DNA of 64,000 nucleotides from Raphanus sativus (taxonomy: Eukaryota; Streptophyta; Magnoliopsida; Brassicales; Brassicaceae): the NCBI RefSeq assembly GCF_000801105.2, contig NC_079512.1, positions 38,457,848 through 38,521,847 on the forward strand. Direction: 5' to 3'. The notes under the pieces were generated by a model. It ran no database searches. It saw nothing but the letters and a program-made list of their open reading frames with translations, and had not been told where the DNA came from. This document shows, piece after piece, positions 23,926 through 33,585 of this stretch. How positions within the stretch are numbered: position 1 is the first letter of the stretch; each line of letters begins with the position of its first letter. The translations under genes were made by a program, and so were the position numbers.

Positions 23926-25128
23926 TCAAAGGGTAGCAGCAAGAGCATGGTTAATTCTACATGACTTGGGGACTTTAAGCACAGGTTCCTTCCACTCAAC
24001 CTTACCCCAAATCTCTTGATCGCTGCGCCTTTCAAGCACAATCACAGCGCACCAAATCATCTTGTCCACATAACCAGTGGAAGCCACAACCCTGCCCCAA
24101 AAAACAGCCATCTTCCCACCATAATCCGCCAATCTAGCAGTATAACGTGGGAACTTAGGAAGTCCTTTCAAACCCTTCAAAACTCTCCAGAGTCTTGCCT
24201 TAGTGTCATACCATTTGAACTCTTCGTTGTCATAAACGTAAATCACGTTCTCAACCACACAGTAAGAAAACCAAACCCATTCCGAACTCATCTCCATCCC
24301 CACACTTTCCCATCTACCTTCCCTCGTATCGTAAGCCAAACCATTACAGGATCCGAAAATGTATACCTTTCCGTCGATCCCTGCGCTTGTACTTATAATA
24401 TCATACTGGAGTCGCATCTCCGCAGCAGGGGTAGACACAAGCTCCCAAGTTTGTGTTTTTGTGTCGAAAACTTCCATCCACTTGGAGGAACCAGAGTTAG
24501 AGTCTCCGGTTACATATATCTTTCCATCAACTACATTGGCGTGTGGGAAGTTCCGCTTCACCAACATACTTGGACCTTCGCGCCACGTGTTGGACCGACA
24601 GTCCAGGATTGAGACGCTAGAGGATGGCTCGTTGGCGTCGGCGTCGTCTATGGGTCCGCCAATGTTGTAGAGATCTGAACCAACTGTCACGAGACCCGAC
24701 CAGTGCGCAGAACGCCGAGAAGGAGGAGTTGGGAGTTTAGCTAAAGCATACTCACTTTGCTTCTTCTTCTTCAAGTTCATGGTGTCGTTGGTGGTTAGGG
24801 TTCGATCAGGTTTCCGGCAGAGGGTGTACCAGCTAGGGTTATCGTCAGGATGGAAGTTTATGCATACATAGAGACAACTCTCTGTGTGGCCTAAAGATGA
24901 TCGGGTCTCATAAAGATGCGGTGAAGCTAGGAGAGATCGAAAGGTCTTGGAGACGAGTGAGAGTGTCGGGTATTGCAATCTTGATACTCTTGCTAAGCAA
25001 CTCACTATCAAATCATCTGGAAGCGACGGATTTGGGGTCGATTCAGGCGTCTGAGGAAGCACAAGAGGCTGTGTTTTTGTATTCGACCGTCTCTTCGTCG
25101 TCTTCCTCTTCTTAACCGGAGCCGACAT
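23926..25128 (-). CDS. F-box/kelch-repeat protein, array copy 1
   Basis: A single-exon protein of 400 residues. Such proteins are substrate receptors of SCF (SKP1-cullin-F-box) ubiquitin ligases: the F-box binds SKP1/ASK and the kelch propeller binds the target. An N-terminal basic stretch (VKKRKTTKRR) could be a nuclear signal. The F-box is at about residues 35-76 (SLPDDLIVSCLARVSR). Kelch blades follow, with VGSDLYNIGG, VVDGKIYVTG, KWMEVFDTKTQTWE and GIDGKVYIFG. The open frame runs upstream to 25431 through the CGGGT-rich transposon. I start at 25128 because that ATG matches copy 4 (MSSPERKRKK) and the upstream part is repeat-derived. It belongs to the AT4G39550-39600 group; the target is unknown. 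Confidence 0.9.
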   Translation of the reverse strand: MSAPVKKRKTTKRRSNTKTQPLVLPQTPESTPNPSLPDDLIVSCLARVSRLQYPTLSLVSKTFRSLLASPHLYETRSSLGHTESCLYVCINFHPDDNPSWYTLCRKPDRTLTTNDTMNLKKKKQSEYALAKLPTPPSRRSAHWSGLVTVGSDLYNIGGPIDDADANEPSSSVSILDCRSNTWREGPSMLVKRNFPHANVVDGKIYVTGDSNSGSSKWMEVFDTKTQTWELVSTPAAEMRLQYDIISTSAGIDGKVYIFGSCNGLAYDTREGRWESVGMEMSSEWVWFSYCVVENVIYVYDNEEFKWYDTKARLWRVLKGLKGLPKFPRYTARLADYGGKMAVFWGRVVASTGYVDKMIWCAVIVLERRSDQEIWGKVEWKEPVLKVPKSCRINHALAATL

Positions 25129-25189
25129 TGTCGGAACGAGAAATCGTCTCACGGAACACAAAACAAGGGATTTAACCGACTCTTTCAGA

Positions 25190-25877
25190 CATAAAACTAG
25201 GCCTGGGCATCCGGGTCTTCGGGTCGGGTTCGGGTCGGGTTTTGTCGGGTCCGGGTCTTTCGGGTCTTCGGAATTTAGACCCATATGGGTATTTATAATT
25301 TTCGGGTCGGTTCCGGGTCGGGTCTTGTCGGATCCGGGTCGATTCGGGTTTAGAATTTCAGTATCCGTAAAACACCTATAATATTCGGGTATTGTTCGGA
25401 TCCGGGTCGGTTCGGGTATATAAAACCCCAAAAACTCGAAATACCCAAATTGGACCCGAAAACTCGAAAAGTACCCGAAAAACCGTAAAAGTACCTGAAT
25501 ATTTACCTAAAATCAGATCTGAAAACTCAAAAAAATATATGAATACCCAAATTATATTTTCTGAAAATCTAAAATTACACTCGAAATTTGAAATTATACC
25601 CGAAAATACGAAGCTAAAACTTAAAAAAGATTAGAAATACCAAAAATATACCCAATCACCCAAATATATCTAATATATAAAATAAATCTCGGGTATTTCG
25701 GGTACCCGATCGGGTTTCGGTTCGGGTCCGGGTCTTACCCGAGACCCGCGGATCCAAAATAAAAAAAACCCATATGAGTACTTATAATTTTTCGGGTCGG
25801 TTTCGGGTCGGGTATTTTCGGGTCGGTTCTGGGTCGGGTCCTCGGGTCCGGGTAAAATACCCAGGCCTACATAAAAC
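25190..25877. mobile_element. hAT-like non-autonomous DNA transposon, rich in CGGGT repeats
   Basis: The element spans 25198-25869 (672 bp). It is flanked by perfect 8-bp direct repeats CATAAAAC at 25190-25197 and 25870-25877, the target-site duplication length of hAT transposons. The ends are inverted repeats: TAGGCCTGGG on the left and its complement CCCAGGCCTA on the right. The interior is built from many CGGGT/TCGGG units in one orientation on the left and, after an AT-rich centre, a second block on the right. No transposase frame is present. It sits 62 bp upstream of the ATG of F-box copy 1, so it is in or next to its 5' leader. The hAT assignment is inferred from the 8-bp duplication. 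Confidence 0.8.
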
Positions 25878-26510
25878 AAAACCGTGTTGGTGATAAATCA
25901 GTTATGGGCTCAATTATCAAAATCCTTTTCATAATATATTAATGGGCCTTAAAGCCCAACTTTGAAACTGAAATGGGTGTTTTCAAAATTGCAATGCAAG
26001 CAAAGCCTCTGCAAGTTAAAGGAAATAGAAACGAAGATCTTTGTTTGAGTGTGTGTGAGAGCATCTTGTCATACTTCTTCCATTGAGTTCCATTCTAGTA
26101 GATCTAGTGTTTAAATGTTTTTCTTTTCTCAGAGACACCTACCTTTTTTGGTTCGCTCAAGAGTCAAGACATGAATATAGATAGGTTTACCTTTCAACAG
26201 CAAAACCTTCATTTTTCTGCAACTTGATTATTCTCGTGAATGTCCTTTTTTTTTTATGCAAGACAAATAAAAGTTCTTTTGCAGAACAATTTGGTCAATT
26301 GCCATCACAATATCAAAGCTAAAATCATTAAAGACATTACATGTGAAACAAATGCAAATATGAAACAATCATATTCCTTAGAGTTGCATATATATATCAA
26401 GTATCAACCAAAGGGATATATCCCAAGAACACAAATATTCAAAAACGAAACTACCTGCACTGGTGAATGAATCTTCATTCTTCCATCATCACAGTTCAAG
26501 CATGCTCTAA
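25878..26510. other. Spacer with duplicated F-box 3' flank
   Basis: The stretch near 26160-26230 (GATAGGTTTACCTTT, then TTTTTCTGCAACTTGA) recurs near 36190-36235 and 38645-38690. These are the 3' flanks of copies 2, 5 and 6, so the duplicated unit included downstream DNA. No gene is seen here. Confidence 0.6.
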
Positions 26511-27685
26511 TCAAACAGTAACAGAAAGAACATCTGCACTGAACAAGCATGACTCGTGGGGTGTGAGCACGACATCACACCACTCGACATTCCCCCACAT
26601 CTCATCGTCATTGCGCCTCTCAAGGGTAATCTCAGCACACCAAATAAATGTTTCTTCAACCTGTCCATCACTACCATCCCGATAACTTTCCCACAAGACA
26701 GCCATGTTTCCACCAAGATCCACCATTTTACAAAGCCCACCGATATCAGGCAAATGCCCACCGATATCAGGCAAAATTCCAACTCCAATCAAATCCTTCC
26801 ATGACCTTGCCTTACGGTCATACCAAGTAAAACCTCCATCAATCCAAAGGAACATGACGTCTCCTATCACGCCGCAACAGAAGCACCCTCCACAAGCCAT
26901 GTCTGTATCCAATCCTATCGGGTTCCAACTACCTTCCTTGGGATCGTAAACCACATCCTCCTCACGACCAAGGAGGTACAACTTTCCTCCAATTCCAATG
27001 CTTACGACTGAAGCTTCTGGGCGTATCTCGTTGTCAAGATTCGTCACATTTCCCCAAGTTTGAGTCTTTGGATCAAATACCTCCATCCATTTTTCGGAAT
27101 TGGGTCTTCACACCCTCCTCCTGCTACGTATATCTTCCCATCAACTACGCTCGCCGAAGGTGAGCTCCTCTTCAATCGCATCTTTGGAGCACTGTGCCAC
27201 GTGTTGAACCGACAGTCAAGAACCCAGACTCTGGAAGAAGAAGGCTCGTACCCGCCGATCTTGTAGATGTTAGATCCAACGGCTACGATGCTCGTAGATT
27301 GCGCAGGACGCAAATGGGGAGATGGGATTGGGATGAAACGATTGCCACTTGACAGGTTGGTTAGAGTTCGGTTTGGTTTTCCGCGGAGAGCGAACCAATA
27401 TGTGTTAGGGTCACCGGGGTAGTAGTTGTGTAAGCACAGATAGATGAAACTCTCTGTGCGACGGGTCTTGTAAAGCTCCGGTGAGGCAACGACTGATCGG
27501 AACTTTTTGGAGACGAGGGAGAGAGTTGGATGGTACAATCTCGAGACGCGCGCTAGGCAATTCAATAGCAAATCGTTAGGAAGGGACAAAATTGAAGTCT
27601 CCAGAGACTGCTTCCTCATCTTCTTTCTCAGACCCGGTGGTTTGTCTCCGTTCATGGCGGTGGAAGATCCGGCTGTCGAAGACAT
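26511..27685 (-). pseudogene. F-box/kelch-repeat gene, array copy 2, frameshifted
   Basis: The coding region is split into two frames. The 5' part (27685 to about 27090) encodes an F-box (SILSLPNDLLLNCLARVSR) and the first kelch blades (VAVGSNIYKIGG, VVDGKIYVAGGG). The 3' part (about 27086 to 26511) starts at MEVFDPKTQTWGN and carries the remaining blades to the same C-terminus as copies 5 and 6. The shift falls at a T5 run on the plus strand (27090-27094). One missing base there would explain it. A 21-bp direct duplication at 26735-26776 repeats LPDIGG in the 3' part. Without the shift the protein would be about 390 residues, like its neighbours. Either this is a recent pseudogene or the run is a sequencing error; nothing else in it is broken. 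Confidence 0.85.
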
Positions 27686-28004
27686 TTGAGGGTGAAATGT
27701 GCTGAAAACAATTGGTCTGTACAGAGTGCTTATAACTTAGGCGCTTATAATAGGCAAGACGAAACTCAAAAACCAACTTGTTGAAATGAAGCTTGCAGGA
27801 GAAGTTTATTTCAGTTGCGTATGACTTACGCTTGGGTTTGTATAGTAGTATTTGTGAACTGAATTTGCTGACGTAATCTTTCCACAATTTTAGATTTATT
27901 TATATTTTATGTTTAATTATTAATTTTAATAAATAATTTTAATGATTAGTTGATAATTTATTCATTATCTCGAGAACAATTGAAAATATGATGATAATAT
28001 CATA

Positions 28005-28049
<45 letters not shown>

Positions 28050-28940
28050 ATAAGATAATATGAATCAACTATTTATAAGATAAATTTCTTAGGAAAATAA
28101 AATCAATTATTATGGTAATTTTAGAAAAAAATTGGCAAAGAATAAAAAAATACTTATACAGAGTGATTTTTTCGCTCTCTTAATTTGTGGGTTAGTCACA
28201 TTTTATGCTCAACTATTAATTTAATAAATAATTTTACTATTTATCTGATAAATTATCATTATATTGAAAGTATTTAAAACTGAAATTTTTTATTTTAACT
28301 ACATTATTAGTACCATTAGTCAAACTTACCTTCATTAAAGAGACATTTTTTTAAAAAAAATATCTTTTTCTTTAAAGAGGCAAAATCCTCTTATACCATT
28401 GCTTTATAGATATATAAATATAAATAATTATGTTAAAAATAATAATAATAATATATTTTTGTAGTTTTAGAATTATAATATTTCCAATTCAAACTTTTTC
28501 TAATTTTTCTGTTTTTTTAGAAATCCAAAAATTCTTTTTGAATCTATTCTTTAAATTTTTTTAAAACATTAGATATTTATTTATATATTTATTAAAGCTT
28601 AAACACCACATTCCAAAACTTACCCTTCAACTCTAAACCCATGTCTATATTAGCTAATCATAAAGTTACAAATATCCATTTTTCTCTTAAAATAAGGGTA
28701 AATGTGGTTTAGGTAAAAATGAAAAATGGTGTTAGGATTGTGGTAGTGTTGATAATTTCTCAATTAAAAATTCTAAGAAAATATCAAAATTAAAAATTTA
28801 TGTTATATTTACTTTAGTAATATTAAATAGTTATGTATATGTTTATATTATATTTCTTATGATAATCAAAATCAGTCATTGTGATACATTTTTAAAAAGT
28901 CGGTAAAGAGTCAAAAAAAATATTTATACTATTGTTTGTA
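27686..28940. other. AT-rich spacer with (AT)n microsatellite
   Basis: The left end (27690-27890) is the promoter side of F-box copy 2 and contains GAAATGAAGCTTGCAGGAGA (near 27784). That segment recurs around the retroposon at 29033-30125. A pure (AT)n tract lies at about 28009-28046. The rest is over 75% AT by eye and no gene was found. Confidence 0.6.
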
Positions 28941-28999
28941 AAGTGGATTTACATAAGTTTTTTTCCTTTTTTTTGCAGAGAAAAGCTGAAGAAGTTAAC
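28941..28999 (+). pseudogene. Relic of SK2 intron 2/exon 3 junction
   Basis: The stretch AGTGGATTTACAT, a T-rich tract, then TTTTGCAGAGAAAAGCTGAA followed by GAAGTTAA copies the end of SK2 intron 2 and the start of exon 3 (about 22315-22365). In SK2 that reads AGTGGATTTACATG, a T-run, TTGCAGAGAAAAGCTGAA and GAGGTCAA. Identity ends soon after in both directions. It includes intron sequence, so it is a genomic fragment and not a reverse-transcribed copy. It lies 6.6 kb from its source and just before the retroposon insertion. Confidence 0.75.
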
Positions 29000-29034
29000 A
29001 GATTTTTGTAAAATTACTAAATCTGCACTCGCTG

Positions 29035-30119
29035 AAATGAAGTTTGCTAAGACGTAGCTGATTCAACTTAGTATTAAACCTTCTCTCTTCTCTCTCCTCT
29101 CTCTCCTTGCAGAAAACCCTAGATCTAAAGATCTTGGAGGCCGGTGGTTGTTCCTTTCACTGCCGGTTTCCCTCCTCTTTGTTTCTGTTTCTTTAGTTTT
29201 CATGCTTCCGTTCTCTTGATTTCGATATGCTTGCGACTCTGCTTTGTCGAGATCTCATCCATCTGGTGTTAGATCTGTGGCTCTGTTGGAGAAGTGGCGA
29301 GATTTCTGGTGAGGCGGAAGTGTGGAACTCGGATTTTGGCTTAACTGAACGGGATTGGTGACATCCGGTGTCTCCTGGAGGTGCTCTTCTCACCTCGCCG
29401 CGAAATCGAGTGGGCTCGTGTTGCGAGCGCCCCTATGTAAACTTCGATGCTCTGGTGGTTCGTCAGGAGTACGGTGGTTGCGCCCTGTTAGAGGACGACG
29501 GGAAGTTCATCGGAAACAGCTAGTCAGCCATCGGGGCTATGGGTTTAATCTTCGATTGAAGGGTTTGAGTTTAGGTGACGGCGAATCTCTCGTGAGTGGA
29601 TGGCGGTTCCCTTCGAGTTGTTTCTCTCCGGCCTGAAATCAATTCTTCGCCGCCTGGAGGAGTGGAGGAGCACGCTGTATCTCGGACCCGTGAGAAGTTG
29701 AAGAGGTGTGAAGCTTGCGGTGCTTAGGGTTTGGAGGCGGTTTGTTCATATGACGCCGTCGAGTTGGGGCCGCGGGACGCCTCTGTGGGTGACTTAATAG
29801 GCGGTTCCGGAGATGGGTCTGGTGACGGCTTGGACACCCCAACCTTGCGAAGTCACCGGAATCTGCTTCTGCGAGTCACGGTGTTCACCTGGAGGAGGAG
29901 CTTGTCTCCTATTGTCTTCTTTCCCTCAACCTTCTCTCCTTTGTTTGCTTTGTTCTGGCTTTTTCCAATTTGATTTTCTTGCTTGTAACCTAGTATTGGC
30001 TGTTTCTCCAGCGAGCACTACGTTAGGGATGTAACACTGTTCCGATTCCCATTATTGGGTAGTTTTAATATTATTTCATATTTAAAAAAAAAAAAAAAAA
30101 AAAAAAAATGAAGTTTGCT
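29035..30119 (+). mobile_element. Non-coding poly(A) retroposon (Sadhu-like or truncated LINE)
   Basis: An insertion of about 1,057 bp (29049-30105) ends in a run of about 22 A (30084-30105). It is bounded by a 14-bp direct repeat AAATGAAGTTTGCT at 29035-29048 and 30106-30119. The host sequence either side (CTGAAATGAAGTTTGCT ... GGAGAAG) reads continuously when compared with the uninterrupted paralogous stretch near 27784, which proves an insertion. The 5' part is pyrimidine-rich (CT repeats at 29080-29110), then comes GC-richer DNA without a long frame; the longest frames are under 100 codons. Length, lack of coding capacity, A-tail and duplication fit the Sadhu retroposons described in Brassicaceae. 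A 5'-truncated LINE or retroposed non-coding RNA is the alternative. The family name is inference; the insertion itself is seen directly. Confidence 0.8.
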
Positions 30120-30380
30120 GGAGAAGCCAGTTTGTTAATAGAGTGCCGTCGGTTGCGTATGACTTACGCGTGGGTTTATACCCCCACATATTTAACTGGT
30201 AAAGCAGATTAGTGATATGGCCTTATGGGCTTTGAATTTTGTAAATTAGAAGCCACGCATTATTATTTTTTGTTTTGTTTTGATCCTATTTATCGGTTGT
30301 AATTTACACGGTTCTTAGCATTAAACGGACGAAAAATAAATCAAAAAGACTGGAAAAATAGAAGGACGTTAACTAAATAA
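30106..30380. other. Orphan F-box-type promoter fragment
   Basis: The stretch from 30110 (GGAGAAGCCAGTTTGTTAAT..., TTGCGTATGACTTACGCGTGG, then ATGGGCTTTGAATTTTGTAA) matches the 5' flanks of F-box copies 2, 5 and 6 (for example 27800-27840 and 40255-40400). No F-box coding sequence follows it, so it is what remains of a promoter from a duplicated or lost array unit. Confidence 0.6.
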
Positions 30381-30794
30381 GAAGTGTTTCATGTTGGTCC
30401 TTAAGGACACGTGTTGTGTTTTGAGGGGGTTTGTGTTCTTCTCTCTCTCAAAGCATTCTGTCTCTCTCCTTCGCTCCATTTTGTCGAAAGCACCGCGTCT
30501 CTCAATCTCTCCTCGACTAATCCGCTGGGTGATTTCTTCATTCTTGTTGATCTGTGCATTTAACCTTTTGATTTTCTGGATTTTGTTGAATTCAGTTAGA
30601 AAAAAAGTTTCTGGAATTGAATTTGATCGATTTATGACGTGGGTATTATAATTATTGGTCTATTGATTCGAGAGTTTTAAGAAAGTTGGAAACTTGCAAT
30701 TGCGGTTCTTCATCTGGGTAGATCTAGATCCCGAGTATCATGTTGAGAACAGAGCATTTGGTTTACATTTGAGTAAGCTTTAGTTACTATTTGT

Positions 30795-31266
30795 TAAGCT
30801 CTTGATCCTGGCTCTTGATCCTGGCTCTTCCTTCTTGGAGCTCTCTCAGGTTTTGCATTCTTGACCTCATTGTTCATTGACGATTAATGTTGAGTGAGAG
30901 AAGTGTCTAATAAGAGGAGAGCATTGTTGAATGTAGTTACAGAGCTTTATTGATTGCTTCCCACTGGAAATTGATTTATCATTTGTGTTTTTAACTGTTT
31001 CTACACTCTGAATATTTTTGATCTCTTTGCTTACTGGATATGAATATACTTTTTGAAGCTTGCAGGACATGAACTGTAGCCATTACCATCAGGCGGCATC
31101 ATCACAGGGATAGGACCAATCCATGGTCATCTCTGTATGTTCATGGCAAACGACCCCACAGTTAAAGGAAGCTGTGAAAAGGAACCAAAGTAGAAACAAG
31201 CTTTTGCTTAGAGAAAGGATTGATAAGCTTCTTGATCCTGGTTCTTCCTTCTTGGAGCTCTCTCAG
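30795..31266 (+). pseudogene. Duplicated fragments of MCCB (3-methylcrotonyl-CoA carboxylase beta chain)
   Basis: Three exon pieces are seen. 30795-30849 ends LLDPGSSFLELSQ before a GT. 31059-31168 begins LAGHEL, has a stop at 31077-31079 where six bases are missing, and continues PLPSGGIITGIG to MFMANDPTVK. 31162-31266 reads LKEAVKRNQSRNKLL to FLELSQ before GT. In the real gene EAVKRN...FLELSQ comes before LAGHEL. The order exon k end, intron, exon k+1, exon k again therefore shows a tandem duplication inside the fragment. Both intron starts share GTTTTGCATTNTTGACCTCATT. MCCB is the mitochondrial leucine-breakdown carboxylase (AT4G34030 in Arabidopsis, not linked to this region). These pieces cannot encode it. 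Confidence 0.8.
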
Positions 31267-31496
31267 GTTTTGCATTTTTGACCTCATTACTGCTGCATAT
31301 GTTGATTGCTGATTTGGTACTGATCGTTCATTTTTTTTTACCACTTTCCTCAACTTAATTGCTTCGAAAGGTTTAGACTTTACCAGCTCTGTTTTGTTAC
31401 TCATGATTTTGCTCTGTTTTCTCCAAGATCTCTGCTTTTGTTTCTTTGTTTTGTGGGAAAATCACAAACGTTGGGCTTGTTGTTGCAGGTTTCTAG

Positions 31497-31690
31497 ACTC
31501 CTGGTAAATGGATCAAGACTCTGCTTCTCGGGAAGAAGTCACCAAAGTCTAATCTGGCTGTGTCGGTGAAGGATGGTTTTTCCAAGTTATCCCTTGATCC
31601 TCCTCTTGTGCCTTCTTCACAACCGGATACTGCTTCAACTGCTCAAAATGTAGTGGTTGACCCAAGCAACGGTGATGACTTTCTGTGAGT
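31497..31690 (+). pseudogene. Fragment of an IQD (IQ67-domain) gene, N-terminal exon
   Basis: After an intron-like stretch ending TTGCAG, the frame from 31497 reads TPGKWIKTLLLGKKSPKSN and continues about 60 codons to NGDDFL before a stop. This is the N-terminus of IQ67-domain calmodulin-binding proteins, and from memory closest to IQD28. The initiator codon, the IQ motifs and the rest of the gene are absent. The source gene lies on another Arabidopsis chromosome, which supports capture by a mobile element. Confidence 0.7.
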
Positions 31691-31700
31691 TCTCTCTTCA

Positions 31701-32361
31701 TCTTTAACAGTCTCGTCTCTGCCCCCATGTAAGCGTTTGTCTGCTGATATAAGCATTTGTCTGCTTTGCTTTAGAGAGTTAATGAAAGTATCGTCCTTGT
31801 ATTGATTAAGAAGACTATAGTTTCACTGATTAGGCTTTGTCAGATTCGTTAAGAGATTTGTAATTGCTATATCACTTGATGGAAAGTCACATTATATGGA
31901 AAGTCACATTATTTAACTAAAAACATCAAAATATTAAAAAAATATCTAAGGATTTAAACAAAGTCCCACCAATAAACCAAACATTTACAATTGTCCTTCT
32001 ATTTGTCCTTAACATCACTAATACTAATTTAATAATCTGAGGGACTCAAATTTTGTCCCACTGATAAAGATGGTCTTAGTTGTCTCTTTCATCTAGTGAA
32101 GTTCATAATACTATTCATAGAGATCCGAAGACCAAATTTACTTAAAAGACACGTTACAAATCAATGCGGTGTTTGCTTGCATCAGATAAACTAAGTTGAT
32201 GTATATACGTTTAAAAGTGAACAGATGCTAATTGCAATGAGCTAAAATCATCGTAGACATATACTAAAAGAGAATAGGAAACCACAAAAGACAAGCAAAA
32301 GTATTCAAAGAAAACGAACCACAACGATAACCGCTAAAAAGCATGTTCTCATGACAATCCA
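31701..32361. other. Spacer right of the captured fragments
   Basis: It includes a direct repeat GGAAAGTCACATTAT (near 31880 and 31899) and a short hairpin GGGAC...GTCCC near 32040-32060 followed by GATAAAGATGGTCTTA. That may be the end of a non-autonomous mobile element, but no partner end was found. The right end is the 3' flank of F-box copy 3. Confidence 0.4.
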
Positions 32362-33585
32362 TTAAACAGAAACAGAAACAACATCCAACACGGAACAAGA
32401 CGGGTGGGTTCTAAGAAGGGAATCAAACCACTCAACCTTCCCCCAAATCTCATCTTCACCGCGCCTTTCAAGCGTAATCTCAGCACACCAGATCCTACAC
32501 TCCTCATAACCCAGATCCTCATTCCACAAAAACACCATCTTTCCACCAAGATCCACCATTGCCTTTTTACATTTCTCACCGTTGCTGCCAAGATCAGGCA
32601 ACCCTTCAATACCATTCAGTTCCTTCGATGAATCTGTCTTAAAATCATACCATTTGAACACTCCTTTATCCCAAAAATACAAGACATCGTCAATCACGCA
32701 GTGACACTCTTTTGCTGCCCAACGCATACGAGAATTAGCCCATCCTAAATCCCACCATCTATTATCCTCGGGGTTGTACACAGAGCCATCATCCCCGAAA
32801 ATGTAGAGCTTACCTTCAAGCACTAAGCTTTTGGCTACAAAGGGCTTAACCCTATCCTCCTCGCTCCACCTGAAAACACAAGGGTTCCTCATACCAAAGC
32901 CCCAAGTCTGTGTCTCTAAATCAAACACTTCCATAAACCTGAGGGTACTGACGTATCTGTCATCACAGCCTCCGCCTACGTATATCTTCCCATCAAACAA
33001 GGTCGCTGTGGAGGATGAGTCCCGCTCCAATCCCATGCTCGGAGCCTGGCGCCACGTGTGAGTGCGACAATCAAGCACCGATACACTTGAAGAATAGTAC
33101 CGTTTCCAGAATTTGCATTTGGAATTAAAACCGCCGCCGATCTTGTAGATATCAGATCCAACGGCTACAATCGTCGACGAGGACTGCGCAGGAAGCGAAG
33201 AGTCTGGAGACGGGATCATCGCCAAAGAATAGCCGCTTGGCTCGTTGTTGGCTACGTTTCGGATTAGAGTGTACAAGAATGTTCTAGAATCACAACGGAA
33301 GCTTAGGTAAAGGTAGAGACACTTCTCGGTGCGGTTCATTCGCGATCGGGTTGCGTAAAGCTCCGGTGAGGCGATGATGGATCGGAAACGTTTGGAGACG
33401 CGGGAGAGGATGTGATAGTGCTGTCTAGAGACGCGTGCAAGGCAGTTTAGAAGCAAATCATCGGGAAGCGACGAGATGGATATCGACGTCGGTTCTGTCG
33501 CCGTCGGCGATGAAGGCTTCGGCTTTTTGTTTGGCGGTGGATCTTCGCCGCTCGTGGCGGTTGGAGATCTGGCTTTGGAAGACAT
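32362..33585 (-). CDS. F-box/kelch-repeat protein, array copy 3
   Basis: An intact single exon of 407 residues and the most diverged member of the array. A Pro/Ser/Lys-rich N-terminus (about 1-38, PPPNKKPKP) precedes the F-box (SISSLPDDLLLNCLARVSRQ). The kelch blades include VAVGSDIYKIGGG, SVSVLDCRTHTWRQAPSM, LFDGKIYVGGG, FMEVFDLETQTWG and EGKLYIFGDDGSVYNPE. The C-terminal part is IWCAEITLERR, WGKVEW and ends DVVSVSV, the same layout as the other copies. Expected role: substrate receptor of an SCF ubiquitin ligase; the target is unknown. Confidence 0.9.
   Translation of the reverse strand: MSSKARSPTATSGEDPPPNKKPKPSSPTATEPTSISISSLPDDLLLNCLARVSRQHYHILSRVSKRFRSIIASPELYATRSRMNRTEKCLYLYLSFRCDSRTFLYTLIRNVANNEPSGYSLAMIPSPDSSLPAQSSSTIVAVGSDIYKIGGGFNSKCKFWKRYYSSSVSVLDCRTHTWRQAPSMGLERDSSSTATLFDGKIYVGGGCDDRYVSTLRFMEVFDLETQTWGFGMRNPCVFRWSEEDRVKPFVAKSLVLEGKLYIFGDDGSVYNPEDNRWWDLGWANSRMRWAAKECHCVIDDVLYFWDKGVFKWYDFKTDSSKELNGIEGLPDLGSNGEKCKKAMVDLGGKMVFLWNEDLGYEECRIWCAEITLERRGEDEIWGKVEWFDSLLRTHPSCSVLDVVSVSV

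Larger units (their letters stand above)
30380..31700 (+). other. Mosaic of captured gene fragments (MCCB, IQD)
   Basis: This block strings together pieces of unrelated genes with introns retained. 30390-30640 looks like a CT-rich 5' leader of some gene. MCCB pieces lie at 30795-30849, 31059-31168 and 31162-31266, and an IQD exon at 31497-31690; these are listed separately. No intact reading frame spans it. Genomic fragments from several loci joined side by side are typical of Helitron or Pack-MULE transduplication. I could not find convincing ends for either (no clear TC...CTRR or long inverted repeats). Confidence 0.65.

Noticed and set aside
25129..25431. N-terminal extension of F-box copy 1
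   Set aside because: The frame is open only because it runs through the CGGGT-repeat transposon, and paralogues start at the position of the ATG at 25128.
29355..29842. Open frames in the retroposon
   Set aside because: They are under 100 codons, lie in a GC-richer patch, and have no family resemblance or consistent codon pattern.
30260..32100. Helitron ends around the captured fragments
   Set aside because: I looked for a TC start and a hairpin followed by CTRR. The hairpin near 32040-32060 is followed by CTTA, not CTRR, and no matching start was found, so no element was called.
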